Positions 1 to 9,022 of a stretch of 64,000 nt of DNA are shown one piece after another. Source of the stretch: Clostridium sp. E02 (GTDB lineage Bacteria > Bacillota > Clostridia > Lachnospirales > Lachnospiraceae). Position numbers and translations under genes: made by a program. How positions within the stretch are numbered: the first letter of the stretch is position 1; the number at the start of each line of letters is the position of its first letter. Location of the stretch: contig NZ_RJLQ01000004.1 of NCBI RefSeq assembly GCF_003833015.1, positions 124,001 through 188,000 of the forward strand, read 5' to 3'. The notes beneath the pieces are model-generated. The model searched no databases and was not told the origin of the DNA. It saw nothing but the letters and a program-made list of their open reading frames with translations.

Positions 1-1
1 G

Positions 2-535
2 TTTACCGTTGGAGGAGGCATCCGTACCGTTCAAGATTTTAAATTGCTGCTAAGAGAAGGCGCAGATAAAATAGCGATTAATTCTTCTGCGATCAATACT
101 CCGGATCTGATACGGGAAGCAGCAGATAAATTTGGACGTCAATGCGTGGTGGTGGCGATTGATGCCAGAAGGAAAGCAGACGGCAGTGGCTTTTCCGTAT
201 TTAAAAATGGAGGTCGGGTGGATACTGGTCTGGATGCCCTTACATGGGCAATGGAAGCAGATCGCCTTGGGGCAGGCGAGATTTTATTGACCAGTATGGA
301 CTGCGATGGAACAAAATCCGGTTATGACAATGAACTAACCCGTCTCATCTCAGATTCCGTATCCGTACCAGTGATTGCTTCTGGAGGAGCAGGATCCAAG
401 GAACATTTTTATCAAACACTGACAAAAGGTGGAGCAGATGCGGCTCTTGCAGCCTCTTTGTTTCATTATAAGGAACTGGAGATTATAGAGGTTAAACGGT
501 ACTTAGAAGACAAAGGAGTGCCTGTACGAATTTAA
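2..535 (+). CDS. hisF: Imidazole glycerol phosphate synthase, cyclase subunit HisF (5' end outside window)
   Basis: The C-terminal 177 residues of HisF are present; the reading frame is open from base 2 and the start lies before the window. HisF is the cyclase half of the HisH-HisF enzyme, which turns PRFAR plus glutamine-derived ammonia into imidazole glycerol phosphate and AICAR in histidine synthesis. Visible marks are the phosphate-binding turns VGGGIRT at the start and IASGGAGS near the C-terminus, INSSA, and the [13 protein letters not shown] stretch that carries the second catalytic aspartate in this family. The protein ends normally at a TAA. The gene is probably the last or near-last of a his operon; ung follows 37 bases later. 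Confidence 0.95.
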   Translation, partial: FTVGGGIRTVQDFKLLLREGADKIAINSSAINTPDLIREAADKFGRQCVVVAIDARRKADGSGFSVFKNGGRVDTGLDALTWAMEADRLGAGEILLTSMDCDGTKSGYDNELTRLISDSVSVPVIASGGAGSKEHFYQTLTKGGADAALAASLFHYKELEIIEVKRYLEDKGVPVRI

Positions 536-572
536 ACCGGGAAAATCCGGGATGATACAAAGGAGAGATACA

Positions 573-1268
573 ATGGGAGCAATTGATAACGATTGGCAGA
601 ACCCTTTGAGTGAAGAGTTTAAAAAGTCATATTATAGAGAACTTTATGAAAAAGTAAAGAAAGAATACGAAACGAATGTGGTATTTCCAGATTCGAATGA
701 CATATTCAATGCATTTTTATTTACCCCTCTTTCTAAAGTAAAGGTGGTTATTATAGGGCAGGATCCTTATCATAACACAGGGCAGGCACATGGCCTTTGC
801 TTTTCGGTAAAACCGGAAGTGGATATCCCACCTTCTTTAGTTAACATTTATCGGGAACTAAGTGATGATTTGGGATGTGAGATCCCAAGTCATGGGTATT
901 TAAAAAAATGGGCAGATCAGGGAGTCATGTTACTAAATACCGTTTTGACAGTACGTGCTCACGCAGCCAATTCTCATCAAGGGATTGGGTGGGAAACATT
1001 TACGGATGCCGCCATCCGGATTCTCAATGAAGAAGATCGCCCAATGGTCTTTCTGTTATGGGGACGTCCAGCGCAGAGAAAAAAGACCATGCTTACGAAT
1101 CCCAAGCACCTGATTTTAGAAGCTCCACATCCGAGTCCACTTTCGGCATACCGGGGATTTTTTGGATGCCGGCATTTTAGTAAGACAAATGCATTTTTAG
1201 TGTCTCATGGAGTGGAGCCCATAGACTGGCAGATAGAAAATATGAATGAAACAGAGGAATCAAAATGA
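573..1268 (+). CDS. ung: Uracil-DNA glycosylase, family 1
   Basis: This gene encodes a 231-residue family 1 uracil-DNA glycosylase, which removes uracil from DNA as the first step of base excision repair. The water-activating motif GQDPYH is present with its aspartate at residue 64, and the second active-site motif HPSPLS lies near the C-terminus; the length is typical. I chose ATG 573 over the in-frame ATG at 552 because an AAAGGAGAG Shine-Dalgarno sequence sits 6-7 bases ahead of 573 and nothing comparable precedes 552. The last codons overlap the start of uppP by four bases (ATGA), so the two genes are translationally coupled. Confidence 0.97.
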   Translation: MGAIDNDWQNPLSEEFKKSYYRELYEKVKKEYETNVVFPDSNDIFNAFLFTPLSKVKVVIIGQDPYHNTGQAHGLCFSVKPEVDIPPSLVNIYRELSDDLGCEIPSHGYLKKWADQGVMLLNTVLTVRAHAANSHQGIGWETFTDAAIRILNEEDRPMVFLLWGRPAQRKKTMLTNPKHLILEAPHPSPLSAYRGFFGCRHFSKTNAFLVSHGVEPIDWQIENMNETEESK

Positions 1269-2101
1269 ATCTCATCGAATTTTTAAAAGTAATCGTACTG
1301 GGCATTGTAGAGGGGTTTACGGAATGGCTTCCCATCAGTAGTACTGGACACATGATTTTAGTTGACCAGGTCATTCGTCTAAACCAACCCCAGTCTTACA
1401 AAGATATGTTTATGGTGGTAATACAGCTAGGAGCCATACTTGCTGTTGTTGTTTTGTATTTTGAAAAGTTGAATCCATTTTCTTCCAGAAAAAAGATGGA
1501 ACAGAAGAAAGACACTATGATTTTATGGAGTAAAATTGTGATTGCTTGTTTGCCGGCAGCCATCATTGGACTTTTGCTTAACGATTTAATCGAAAAGTAC
1601 ACCATGAATGCCTATGTTGTATCGGCTGCTTTGATTATTTATGGCGTTTTGTTTATACTGATCGAAAACAAAAATCATTACCGGATCTTTGAGGTACAAA
1701 AAGTAGGGGAAATTTCCTATCGGACTGCATTATACATTGGTTTGTTTCAGTGTCTTGCTATGATACCAGGAACTTCCCGGTCTGGTTCTACGATACTAGG
1801 CGCTATGATCCTGGGTTGTTCTAGAACCGCGTCTGCGGAATTTTCTTTTTTTCTCGGAATTCCAGTTATGTTTGGAGCCAGTCTATTAAAAATTGTAAAG
1901 TATGGGATGAATTTTACTGGAGTACAGATTTTTTATCTTATTTTTGGGATGATCGTTGCTTTTCTTGTATCCATCTATTCCATCAAATTCTTAATGGGTT
2001 ATATCAGGCAGCATGATTTCAAATTTTTTGGTTATTACCGAATCATACTTGGTGTTATCGTAATTGCGTATTTTTGTATCTCAGCTCTTCTTCAAGGATA
2101 G
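1265..2101 (+). CDS. uppP: Undecaprenyl-diphosphatase UppP/BacA
   Basis: The 278-residue integral membrane protein dephosphorylates undecaprenyl pyrophosphate to recycle the lipid carrier of cell-wall synthesis, and overproduction gives bacitracin resistance in this family. Both signature motifs are present: EGFTEWLPISSTGH near the N-terminus (glutamate-rich motif) and PGTSRSGST around residue 170 (the phosphate-binding segment). About eight hydrophobic segments can be counted, as usual for BacA. The start overlaps the ung stop by four bases. A strong hairpin begins inside the stop codon region and ends the transcript. Confidence 0.97.
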   Translation: MNLIEFLKVIVLGIVEGFTEWLPISSTGHMILVDQVIRLNQPQSYKDMFMVVIQLGAILAVVVLYFEKLNPFSSRKKMEQKKDTMILWSKIVIACLPAAIIGLLLNDLIEKYTMNAYVVSAALIIYGVLFILIENKNHYRIFEVQKVGEISYRTALYIGLFQCLAMIPGTSRSGSTILGAMILGCSRTASAEFSFFLGIPVMFGASLLKIVKYGMNFTGVQIFYLIFGMIVAFLVSIYSIKFLMGYIRQHDFKFFGYYRIILGVIVIAYFCISALLQG

Positions 2102-2148
2102 CAGTATAAAGGCACAGGGATTTTTTCCTGTGCCTTTATACTGCTATC
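2097..2148. terminator. Bidirectional terminator between uppP and DAHP synthase
   Basis: A perfect 22-base inverted repeat (2097-2118 and 2127-2148) encloses an eight-base loop containing a T-run. It overlaps the uppP stop codon and lies just after the stop of the convergent DAHP synthase gene, so it can serve both directions. Confidence 0.85.
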
Positions 2149-2162
2149 ATGTCTGGTTATTT

Positions 2163-3191
2163 TTATACATTTTCCGCAATTTCATAAATCAGCTGTTCAG
2201 AATCTTCCCAGCCAAGGCAAGGGTCTGTGATGGATTTTCCATAACAGCCGTCTCCTACTTTCTGATTTCCTGGTTCTAAATAGCTTTCGATCATCAGTCC
2301 TTTGACCAGAGTGCGGATTTCCGGAGCGTATTTTCTACTGTGTAGAACTTCCTTGGAGATACGAATTTGTTCTCTGAATTTCTTGTTGGAATTGGAATGA
2401 TTGGCATCTACGATGCAGGCCGGATTTTGTAAGTTCCGTTTTGCATACAATTCATTGAGCAGGAAAAGATCTTCAAAATGATAATTGGGGATACACTGAC
2501 TATGTTTGTTAACAGCGCCACGAAGAATGGTGTGTGCCAGTGGGTTTCCTTGACTTCTTACCTCAAATCCACGATAAGTAAAATCATGTGCCTGTTGCGC
2601 AGCAACCACGGAATTTAACATAACAGAAAGATCTCCGCTGGTGGGGTTCTTCATCCCAACTGCAACATCACAGGCACTGGAAGTCAGACGATGCTGCTGA
2701 TTCTCCACGGAGCGGGCGCCTATGGCAATATAAGAAATAATATCATCTAAATAGCTTAAATTCTCAGGATAAAGCATCTCATCTGCAGTGGACAACCCAG
2801 TCTGTTCCATTACTTTCATATGCAGTTTCCGAATGGCGGTCAGACCTTCTAGCATGTCCGGTTTCTTCTCCGGATCAGGTTGGTGGAACATTCCCTTGTA
2901 GCCTTCCCCAGTGGTTCTCGGCTTGTTGGTATAGATTCTGGGAATCAGAATCAGACGATCTTTGGTTTTTTCCTGAATCGTTAAGAGACGATTTACATAC
3001 TCACAGACAGAATCTTCATTGTCAGCAGAACAGGGACCAATAATAACAAGAAATTTGTCACTTTTTCCAGTAAGTACATCGCTAATTGCCTGATCCCGTT
3101 CCTTTTTTATGACGTTTAGGTTAGCCGGAAGGGGGAATTGTTCCTTCATTTCCTCCGGGCTTGGCAGTTTGTTTACATATTCAAATCCCAT
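2163..3191 (-). CDS. aroF: 3-deoxy-7-phosphoheptulonate (DAHP) synthase, type I
   Basis: This 342-residue enzyme condenses phosphoenolpyruvate with erythrose 4-phosphate, the first step of the shikimate pathway. It is of the AroF/AroG/AroH kind: GPCSADNEDSV near residue 50, PRTTGEGYKG, the GARSVENQQHR active-site stretch, and CIVDANHSNSNKK with the metal-binding region. I moved the start to 3191 because the mRNA has AGGAGG six bases before that ATG, while the in-frame ATG at 3245 has none. The family is usually feedback-inhibited by an aromatic amino acid; which one cannot be read from sequence. It stands alone, with no other aro gene nearby. Confidence 0.93.
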   Translation of the reverse strand: MGFEYVNKLPSPEEMKEQFPLPANLNVIKKERDQAISDVLTGKSDKFLVIIGPCSADNEDSVCEYVNRLLTIQEKTKDRLILIPRIYTNKPRTTGEGYKGMFHQPDPEKKPDMLEGLTAIRKLHMKVMEQTGLSTADEMLYPENLSYLDDIISYIAIGARSVENQQHRLTSSACDVAVGMKNPTSGDLSVMLNSVVAAQQAHDFTYRGFEVRSQGNPLAHTILRGAVNKHSQCIPNYHFEDLFLLNELYAKRNLQNPACIVDANHSNSNKKFREQIRISKEVLHSRKYAPEIRTLVKGLMIESYLEPGNQKVGDGCYGKSITDPCLGWEDSEQLIYEIAENV

Positions 3192-3362
3192 GATATCCTC
3201 CTGTGTCTTTGTCTGTTTCGTATTTTGCAGTTGATTATATAACAAAATGAAAGAAAAATCCAGTTAACATTTAAATTTTGGCATTGTGTCTGGTGAAGTG
3301 TTCCTTTTTTTAAAAAAATGGTGTATGATTATACCAATGAAAACAGGAAAGGTGTTGGAAGA

Positions 3363-3653
3363 ATGTTAAAATATTGGAACTGGGGTGGACGTTACATCGG
3401 AGTCAGACAAAAAGATTATCTGGTGGGTTGTGATGGTACGGTTCTTGGTAAATTTTATGGAAAAGAACTGTACGATAGACATGGACATTACATCGGAGAA
3501 CTTGGAAGAAACGACAGATTGATTAAGAACCGGACGAAAGTTAATTTTTACCGTCCGGAGTTTAGTTCTTATATAAAAGGAACTGTGACAGCTCCAATTA
3601 ACGATATAGCCCCTTATCCCATAATTCCTGGATTTGAAGATTTTTCAATATGA
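3363..3653 (+). CDS. Small conserved-looking protein of unknown function
   Basis: The 96-residue product is not one I recognise. It is rich in aromatic residues, glycine and predicted short beta strands (MLKYWNWGGRYIGV at the start, then repeated turns with YDRHGHYIGELGR), which suggests a small beta-sheet protein. There is no signal peptide, membrane segment or cysteine pair apart from a single Cys. The ATG at 3363 is preferred over 3318 because GGAAAGGTG precedes it at a workable distance. It lies 55 bases upstream of citX on the same strand, so it could be co-transcribed with the citrate lyase genes, but nothing in the protein points to citrate metabolism. Confidence 0.6.
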   Translation: MLKYWNWGGRYIGVRQKDYLVGCDGTVLGKFYGKELYDRHGHYIGELGRNDRLIKNRTKVNFYRPEFSSYIKGTVTAPINDIAPYPIIPGFEDFSI

Positions 3654-3708
3654 CACCATCAACGGATATGGTTAATGGAATGAGTTTTATAAGAGAAAGG
3701 GATAAAGC

Positions 3709-4248
3709 ATGGTTTTAACAAACAATGTGACAGTGGAAGATATTCTGGAGTTTCGAGATAAAAAGGTTCGGATACAGGAAGAACTACATCTAAAATACAA
3801 GGGGTGTACCATTGTTGCCCTGGCAATGAACATTCCAGGACCACAAAAAACATCTCCGGATATTTATCTGGCTTTTACAGAGGGAACAACGGCTCTTGAA
3901 ACTCTTTTATCAAAAGAAACTCTTCTATTAAAGGAAAGGGTTACAGTAACAGACAAAGGGGGATATCTAAAACTATATGCAGTGGATTGCAAGGATCCTG
4001 TTTTGGTGAAAGGATTAACGGTTCATTTGGAAGAAACTCATCCCCTGGGACGACTTTATGATATAGATGTTTATGGTGAGGATGGGAAGGGCATAAGCCG
4101 CCTGATGGTAGGTGGGAGAAGAAGAACCTGCTTGATCTGTGACAAAGATGCCAAGATATGTGGACGAAGCAGGAATCACTCTGTTTCGGAACTTTCAAGC
4201 CGCATTGGTACTATCATAAATTCCTGGAAGAATTTATTCCATTCTTAA
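3709..4248 (+). CDS. citX: Apo-citrate lyase phosphoribosyl-dephospho-CoA transferase CitX
   Basis: CitX transfers the 2'-(5''-triphosphoribosyl)-3'-dephospho-CoA group to the acyl carrier subunit CitD, turning apo-citrate lyase into the active enzyme. The 179-residue length fits. The C-terminal half carries the family's GRLYDIDVYGEDG segment and the RRTCLICDKDAKICGRSR stretch with its cysteine cluster; these are the most conserved part of CitX. The start at 3709 is an ATG after AGAGAAAGGG. In many organisms CitX and CitG sit at the ends of the cluster; here CitX leads and is separated from citD by 85 bases holding a possible promoter. Confidence 0.92.
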   Translation: MVLTNNVTVEDILEFRDKKVRIQEELHLKYKGCTIVALAMNIPGPQKTSPDIYLAFTEGTTALETLLSKETLLLKERVTVTDKGGYLKLYAVDCKDPVLVKGLTVHLEETHPLGRLYDIDVYGEDGKGISRLMVGGRRRTCLICDKDAKICGRSRNHSVSELSSRIGTIINSWKNLFHS

Positions 4249-4276
4249 TAATTTTTAAGGTACTATTTTTCACGGG

Positions 4277-4305
4277 TTAAGATTCTCCCTATACAATGGT
4301 AGTAT
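4277..4305 (+). promoter_or_regulatory. Candidate promoter ahead of citD
   Basis: TTAAGA (4277-4282) and TAGTAT (4300-4305) are spaced by 17 bases, about 30 bases upstream of the citD start, in the only sizeable gap of the cit gene run. It resembles a moderate housekeeping promoter and would allow citDEFGC to be expressed separately from citX. It is a visual match only. Confidence 0.4.
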
Positions 4306-4333
4306 ACAAAACAAAAGGGAGGCATCAAGCAAA

Positions 4334-4633
4334 ATGGAGATAATAAAACCAGCCATGGCCGGCACTTTAGAGTCTAGTGACTGTCAGGTGACCGTAGAGC
4401 CTGGAGATGGTAAAATCGACTTTGCGTTAGAGAGTGCGGTTATCAACCAATATGGAAACCAGATTAAAAAAGTGGTAATGGAAACACTGACAAAAATGGA
4501 AGTGGATGATGTTAAGATTACGGTGATTGACAAGGGAGCGCTTGATTGTACCATTCGGGCTCGTGTCGAAGGAGCGTTATCCCGTTCCACGGATTCGTTT
4601 AAGAATATTCTTTGGGGAGGCGTGGAATTATGA
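4334..4633 (+). CDS. citD: Citrate lyase acyl carrier protein, gamma subunit CitD
   Basis: CitD is the small acyl carrier subunit of citrate lyase. Its prosthetic group carries the acetyl, then citryl, thioester between the alpha and beta subunits. The 99-residue protein has the GTLESSDC segment, with Ser14 at the position known to be modified in Klebsiella CitD. AAAGGGAGG precedes the ATG. The stop codon overlaps the citE start (ATGA), which is consistent with equal production of the subunits. Confidence 0.95.
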   Translation: MEIIKPAMAGTLESSDCQVTVEPGDGKIDFALESAVINQYGNQIKKVVMETLTKMEVDDVKITVIDKGALDCTIRARVEGALSRSTDSFKNILWGGVEL

Positions 4634-5532
4634 TAAATGCAAATAAGAAACGACTCAGAAGAACCATGATGTTTTTAAATGCTCAGAAACCTGGACTGAT
4701 CAAAGATCCTTATATTTATAAGCCTGACAGTCTAATTCTGGATCTGGAAGATGCGGTTGCAGAAAACCAGAAGGATGTAGCCAGATTCTCACTCTATCAT
4801 GCATTAAAAGAAATTGATTATAGAGGCTGTGAGAAAGTGGTTCGAATCAATGGTCTGGATACTCCATATTGGAAAGAAGATATCCGCTGTGCTGTTGCTG
4901 GTGGCTGCGATGCCATTCGTATCCCTAAGACAGAGCGTCCCTCAGAGGTTCATGCAGTGGAAGAAGAAATTTTATCAGTTGAGAAACAATTTGGGATTCC
5001 AGAGGGAAGAACTCTTATTATGTGTGCCATTGAATCTGCCAGAGGGGTGATGAAAGCTCTGGATATTAGTGAATCATCGGAACGCCTTTTTGGAATTGCA
5101 TTATCTGGTGGTGATTATACAAAAGATTTGCAGACGCACATTTCAGGAACTGGAATTGAGCTTATGGGAGCAAGACAGAATTTAATCATTGCCGCAAGAG
5201 CTGCGAAAGTCCAGTGTTTTGACACCGTTTATACGGATCTTGATGATATGGATGGATTCCAAAAGGATGTAGAAAACATCCATTTAATGGGATTTGATGG
5301 AAAATCCATTGTCAATCCTCGTCAGATTTCTGTTGTTCACGATATCTTTACCCCGACACAAAAAGACATTACTTTTGCTGAAAAGGTAGTAAAAGAAATC
5401 GATGAGAAAAAAGAATTGGGGATCGGCGTATTTACCGTTGACGGTAAGATGATTGATATTGCTTTCTATGACGGAGCAAGAAGAACCATAGAACTGGCGA
5501 AGGCCTCCGGTGTCTACAAAGGAGATTTGTAA
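4630..5532 (+). CDS. citE: Citryl-CoA lyase (citrate lyase beta subunit) CitE
   Basis: CitE cleaves the citryl thioester on CitD to oxaloacetate and acetyl-CitD. The 300-residue protein belongs to the HpcH/HpaI aldolase TIM-barrel family; visible marks are DLEDAV near residue 40 (metal and substrate region), the arginine in VVRINGLDTP, CAIESARGV with the metal-binding glutamate, and the C-terminal GFDGKSIVNPRQ. A TTG at 4612 is also in frame, but ATG 4630 overlaps the citD stop by four bases and follows GGGGAGG, so it is the more likely start. Confidence 0.96.
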   Translation: MINANKKRLRRTMMFLNAQKPGLIKDPYIYKPDSLILDLEDAVAENQKDVARFSLYHALKEIDYRGCEKVVRINGLDTPYWKEDIRCAVAGGCDAIRIPKTERPSEVHAVEEEILSVEKQFGIPEGRTLIMCAIESARGVMKALDISESSERLFGIALSGGDYTKDLQTHISGTGIELMGARQNLIIAARAAKVQCFDTVYTDLDDMDGFQKDVENIHLMGFDGKSIVNPRQISVVHDIFTPTQKDITFAEKVVKEIDEKKELGIGVFTVDGKMIDIAFYDGARRTIELAKASGVYKGDL

Positions 5533-5533
5533 T

Positions 5534-7096
5534 ATGAAAAATGCAGTAGGGAGAGAAATTCCAGAAGAAATATTAAATCGAACAGGAAAAGAACCTTTTA
5601 AAGGAGTCCATCATTATGATGGATACGAATATAAAAAAGATGGTCCCACCACCAAATGCGTGATTAATTCTGAAGGCAGCAAACAGGTGGAGAATATTCA
5701 TGATGTACTTGTAAAATGCGGAATCCGTGATGGGATGACGTTAGGATTTCACCATCATTTCAGAGAAGGTGATTATGTTGTAAATATGGTAATGGAAGAG
5801 ATTCACAAGATGGGGATTAAAGACATTATCATTTGTGCCAGTTCCCTTGGAAAAGCCCAGGATCAACTGGTGGATTACATCGAAGATGGAACCATAACCG
5901 GAATTCAGTCTTCTGGGGTAAGAGGAAAAATTGGACAGGCAATCTCCGAAGGAAAATTAAAAGGGCTTGCCATTATGCGTTCTCACGGCGGAAGAGTCCG
6001 TGCCATCGAGACAGGGGAAGTAAGAATTGATATTGCATTTATTGGTGCTCCTACCTGCGATGATTATGGAAATTGCCGGGGAATCGGTGGAAAATCAAAC
6101 TGTGGTGTGCTATCCTATTCTATGGTAGATGCAGATTATGCAGATAAAGTTGTGGCATTAACAGATTGTCTGGTGCCATTTCCTAATTTTCCAGCCCATA
6201 TTTCTATGACTAAGGTTGATTATGTAGTGGTTGTGGATCAAATTGGAAATCCAGATAAGATCGCAACGGGTGCTGCAAAACCCACCACGGATATGAGAAA
6301 GCTTAAGATGGCAGACTATTGTACCAATTTTGTAGTAAACACTCCTTATTTCAAGGATGGGTTTTCTTATCAAACGGGTGTGGGCGGTGCATCGATTGCT
6401 TCTACCGTTTCATTGGCAAAGATCATGAAAGAACGGAATGTACGTATGCGTTTTGGTGTAGGAGGATTGACCAAACCCATGTGTGATCTTTTGGAAAATG
6501 GTCAGGTAGATGCACTTTTGGATACACAGGATTTTGATTTAAATGCGGTGGTTTCTGTGCAGAATCCCAAACATTTTAGAATCAGTGCAGGGGAATACGC
6601 TGATCCGTTTAATAAGGGTGCGGTTGTGAATAAGTTAGATTTTGTAATCCTTGCTGCTCTTGAAGTGGATATAAACTTTAACTGTAACGTAGTGGTAGGG
6701 TCTGACGGTGTGATTACTGGAGCCCAGGGTGGACACCCAGATACAGCAGCAGGAGCTAAGTGCACCATCGTGATTGCGCCCTTGTTACAGGGGAGAATTC
6801 CGGCGATATGTACCGACGTGACTACGGTTACCACACCGGGAGAGTCCATTGATGTTGTTATTACTGATTATGGAATTGCAATTAATCCCAGAAGACAGGA
6901 TTTAATTGCATGTATGAAGGATGTAGATCTGCCGTTTAAAACCATTGAAGAGTTAAGAGATATTGCATTTTCAATCGTAGGAGAGCCAGAACGGGTACAA
7001 TTTGATGATCAGGTTGTTGGGGTTATCGAAAGCCGGGATGGAAGCATTATGGATGTAGTTCGCAAAATCAAAAAGTTTGAGTTTTTAGGAGAATAA
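5534..7096 (+). CDS. citF: Citrate lyase alpha subunit (citrate CoA-transferase) CitF
   Basis: CitF exchanges the acetyl group on CitD for citrate, forming citryl-CitD and free acetate. At 520 residues it has the usual length of CitF, and it shows the glycine-rich blocks of the CoA-transferase fold such as FIGAPTCDDYGNCRG and VGGLTKPMCDLLENGQ, plus GSDGVITGAQGGHPDTAAG. The start at 5534 is supported by AAGGAG about ten bases upstream; the in-frame alternative at 5510 would overlap citE by 23 bases. The gene is directly followed by citG. Confidence 0.96.
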   Translation: MKNAVGREIPEEILNRTGKEPFKGVHHYDGYEYKKDGPTTKCVINSEGSKQVENIHDVLVKCGIRDGMTLGFHHHFREGDYVVNMVMEEIHKMGIKDIIICASSLGKAQDQLVDYIEDGTITGIQSSGVRGKIGQAISEGKLKGLAIMRSHGGRVRAIETGEVRIDIAFIGAPTCDDYGNCRGIGGKSNCGVLSYSMVDADYADKVVALTDCLVPFPNFPAHISMTKVDYVVVVDQIGNPDKIATGAAKPTTDMRKLKMADYCTNFVVNTPYFKDGFSYQTGVGGASIASTVSLAKIMKERNVRMRFGVGGLTKPMCDLLENGQVDALLDTQDFDLNAVVSVQNPKHFRISAGEYADPFNKGAVVNKLDFVILAALEVDINFNCNVVVGSDGVITGAQGGHPDTAAGAKCTIVIAPLLQGRIPAICTDVTTVTTPGESIDVVITDYGIAINPRRQDLIACMKDVDLPFKTIEELRDIAFSIVGEPERVQFDDQVVGVIESRDGSIMDVVRKIKKFEFLGE

Positions 7097-7099
7097 AGC

Positions 7100-7981
7100 A
7101 TGGGGAGCAGTTCATGTATGAATACCGCAAAACAAGCAGAAGAATCAGCACTTTATATCGGAAATCTGGCATACCAGGCACTTTTGGAGGAGGTTTATAC
7201 CTCCCCAAAGCCTGGTCTGGTGGATCCCTATTCCAATGGTGCTCATACAGATATGGATGTGAATACCTTTGAAAAAAGTGCGTCGGCCTTAAAACCTTAT
7301 TTTGTCACGATGGCACTGGAAGGGTTCCGTACATGGGAGGCGCCGCCCCTATTGTTTGAGAGAATCAGGCGGATCGGGATTCTGGCAGAACGTGCTATGT
7401 ATCAGGCAACCGAAGGAGTTAATACTCATAAGGGGCTGATTTTTAATCTTGGTATTTTATGTGCTGCTTCCGGCGCATGCATACGTGCCTACCAAGGGAT
7501 AAATCTGGAACAGCTGTTGGGATTTGAACAGGTGATGGTACGGGAGATACTAACCAAAGAATTGAAACAGATGGAAGGATTCACCACGGGTGGAGAGAAA
7601 AACTTAACCCTTTATGGAAGCTTGGGAGCAAGAGGAGAAGCCATAAGTGGATATTCCTCCGTTTGTTTGTATTCACTACCAGTGCTATTAGAAGGCATTA
7701 AGGAGAAAAAAGATTGGAACTTGGTTAAGCTTCAAACTCTTTTTCATCTAATGAGCCAAGTGGAGGATTCTAATATAATTGCCAGGCACAATCCTCAAGT
7801 TCTAATCGATGTAAAACAGCAGGCACAGGAATTTTTAGATTCCGGAGGGGCATATCACCCAGACAGCATCAAATGGCTAGAGGAAATGGATGAAGCATTT
7901 ATAAAAAGGAATATAAGTTCAGGTGGGAGTGCGGATCTTTTGGCTGTAACTATATTTCTTGCTAGACTGATAAACGGGTAG
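7100..7981 (+). CDS. citG: Triphosphoribosyl-dephospho-CoA synthase CitG
   Basis: CitG makes the citrate lyase prosthetic group precursor from ATP and dephospho-CoA. The 293-residue protein contains the family motifs YTSPKPGLVDPYSNGAHTDM near residue 35, GVNTHKGLIF near residue 110 and a helical C-terminal half ending in the SSGGSADLLAVT motif. It is encoded as a separate protein, not as the CitXG fusion known in some enterobacteria and lactobacilli. Only three bases separate it from citF, and GGAG from the end of citF serves as ribosome site. Confidence 0.94.
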   Translation: MGSSSCMNTAKQAEESALYIGNLAYQALLEEVYTSPKPGLVDPYSNGAHTDMDVNTFEKSASALKPYFVTMALEGFRTWEAPPLLFERIRRIGILAERAMYQATEGVNTHKGLIFNLGILCAASGACIRAYQGINLEQLLGFEQVMVREILTKELKQMEGFTTGGEKNLTLYGSLGARGEAISGYSSVCLYSLPVLLEGIKEKKDWNLVKLQTLFHLMSQVEDSNIIARHNPQVLIDVKQQAQEFLDSGGAYHPDSIKWLEEMDEAFIKRNISSGGSADLLAVTIFLARLING

Positions 7982-7996
7982 GAATAAGGAGGATCT

Positions 7997-9022
7997 ATGG
8001 AGTTTTTCAAACTGGAAGGAAGACCTTTAAAAGGAAAAGATCTGGAGAGACTAAAAGATTTTTTACACCGGAATCATCTGGACTATGATGAGGGAATCGA
8101 ATACAGTGTTTGCCTTCTTGATGAGGATTACAAGATCGTGGCGGTTGGTTCTGCTCAGCTTAATGTGCTAAAGTGCATTGCGGTGGATGAAAGCGTAAGA
8201 GGAGAAGGATTATCCGCAACGATCTTATCCAGTCTGGTTCAGTATGAGTTTGAGAATGGAAGAACACATATCCTCATGTATACCAAACCCCAAAATCAGG
8301 AGATGTTTGAGGACCTTGGTTTCTATACGGTTCTTAAAACTGATGAAGTTCTTTTTATGGAGAATAAAAAGAACGGATTGAAAGAGTTTATAAAGCGTCT
8401 GCTGAAAGAAACACCACCCGAGGCGCTAGATCCATCAAAAGTAATTGGTTCGATTGTGGTAAACTGCAATCCTTTTACCAATGGGCACCGTTATTTGATG
8501 GAACAGGCCCAGTCTTGCTGTGATTATGTGCATGTGCTGGTTCTTACAGACAACCGCAGTCTATTTGAAGCCGAGGAACGTTATCAGCTTGTAAAAAGTG
8601 GAGTGAGTGATTTATCCCGGATCATCGTTCATCGTGCATCCGACTTCGTGATTTCTGCTGCTACTTTTCCGACTTATTTTTTTAAGGAGAAAGCACAGGC
8701 AGAAAAGGCAAATTGTCGTCTGGATCTATTGCTGTTTGCCCAAAAAATTGCACCTGAACTGGGAATCACCCGGCGCTTTGTGGGGACAGAGCCAATGTGT
8801 AACGTTACAGGGCAGTATAATTTGGAGATGAAACGAATTCTTCCAGATTTTGGTATTTTGGTAACAGAGATCGAGAGAAAAAAGTTTCAGGCGGATGCCA
8901 TTAGTGCTTCGATTGTACGGAATTGCTATGAAACGGATGACTTTGAACGAATAAAGGGAATGGTACCACAAACCACATACGATTACCTGATAAATAAGAA
9001 AAGCCAGAGGTCTAAGGGATAA
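7997..9022 (+). CDS. citC: [Citrate (pro-3S)-lyase] ligase CitC
   Basis: CitC acetylates the lyase prosthetic group with acetate and ATP, switching the enzyme on. The 341-residue protein has two parts: an N-terminal GNAT-like region (about 1-125, with VDESVRGEGLS) and a C-terminal nucleotidyltransferase domain starting at NCNPFTNGHRYL, whose NGH is the nucleotide-binding HxGH-type motif, and ending with SASIVR, the second family motif. AAGGAGG lies ahead of the ATG. Its last 11 bases overlap, tail to tail, the end of the response regulator gene on the other strand, so transcription of the two genes may interfere. Confidence 0.95.
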   Translation: MEFFKLEGRPLKGKDLERLKDFLHRNHLDYDEGIEYSVCLLDEDYKIVAVGSAQLNVLKCIAVDESVRGEGLSATILSSLVQYEFENGRTHILMYTKPQNQEMFEDLGFYTVLKTDEVLFMENKKNGLKEFIKRLLKETPPEALDPSKVIGSIVVNCNPFTNGHRYLMEQAQSCCDYVHVLVLTDNRSLFEAEERYQLVKSGVSDLSRIIVHRASDFVISAATFPTYFFKEKAQAEKANCRLDLLLFAQKIAPELGITRRFVGTEPMCNVTGQYNLEMKRILPDFGILVTEIERKKFQADAISASIVRNCYETDDFERIKGMVPQTTYDYLINKKSQRSKG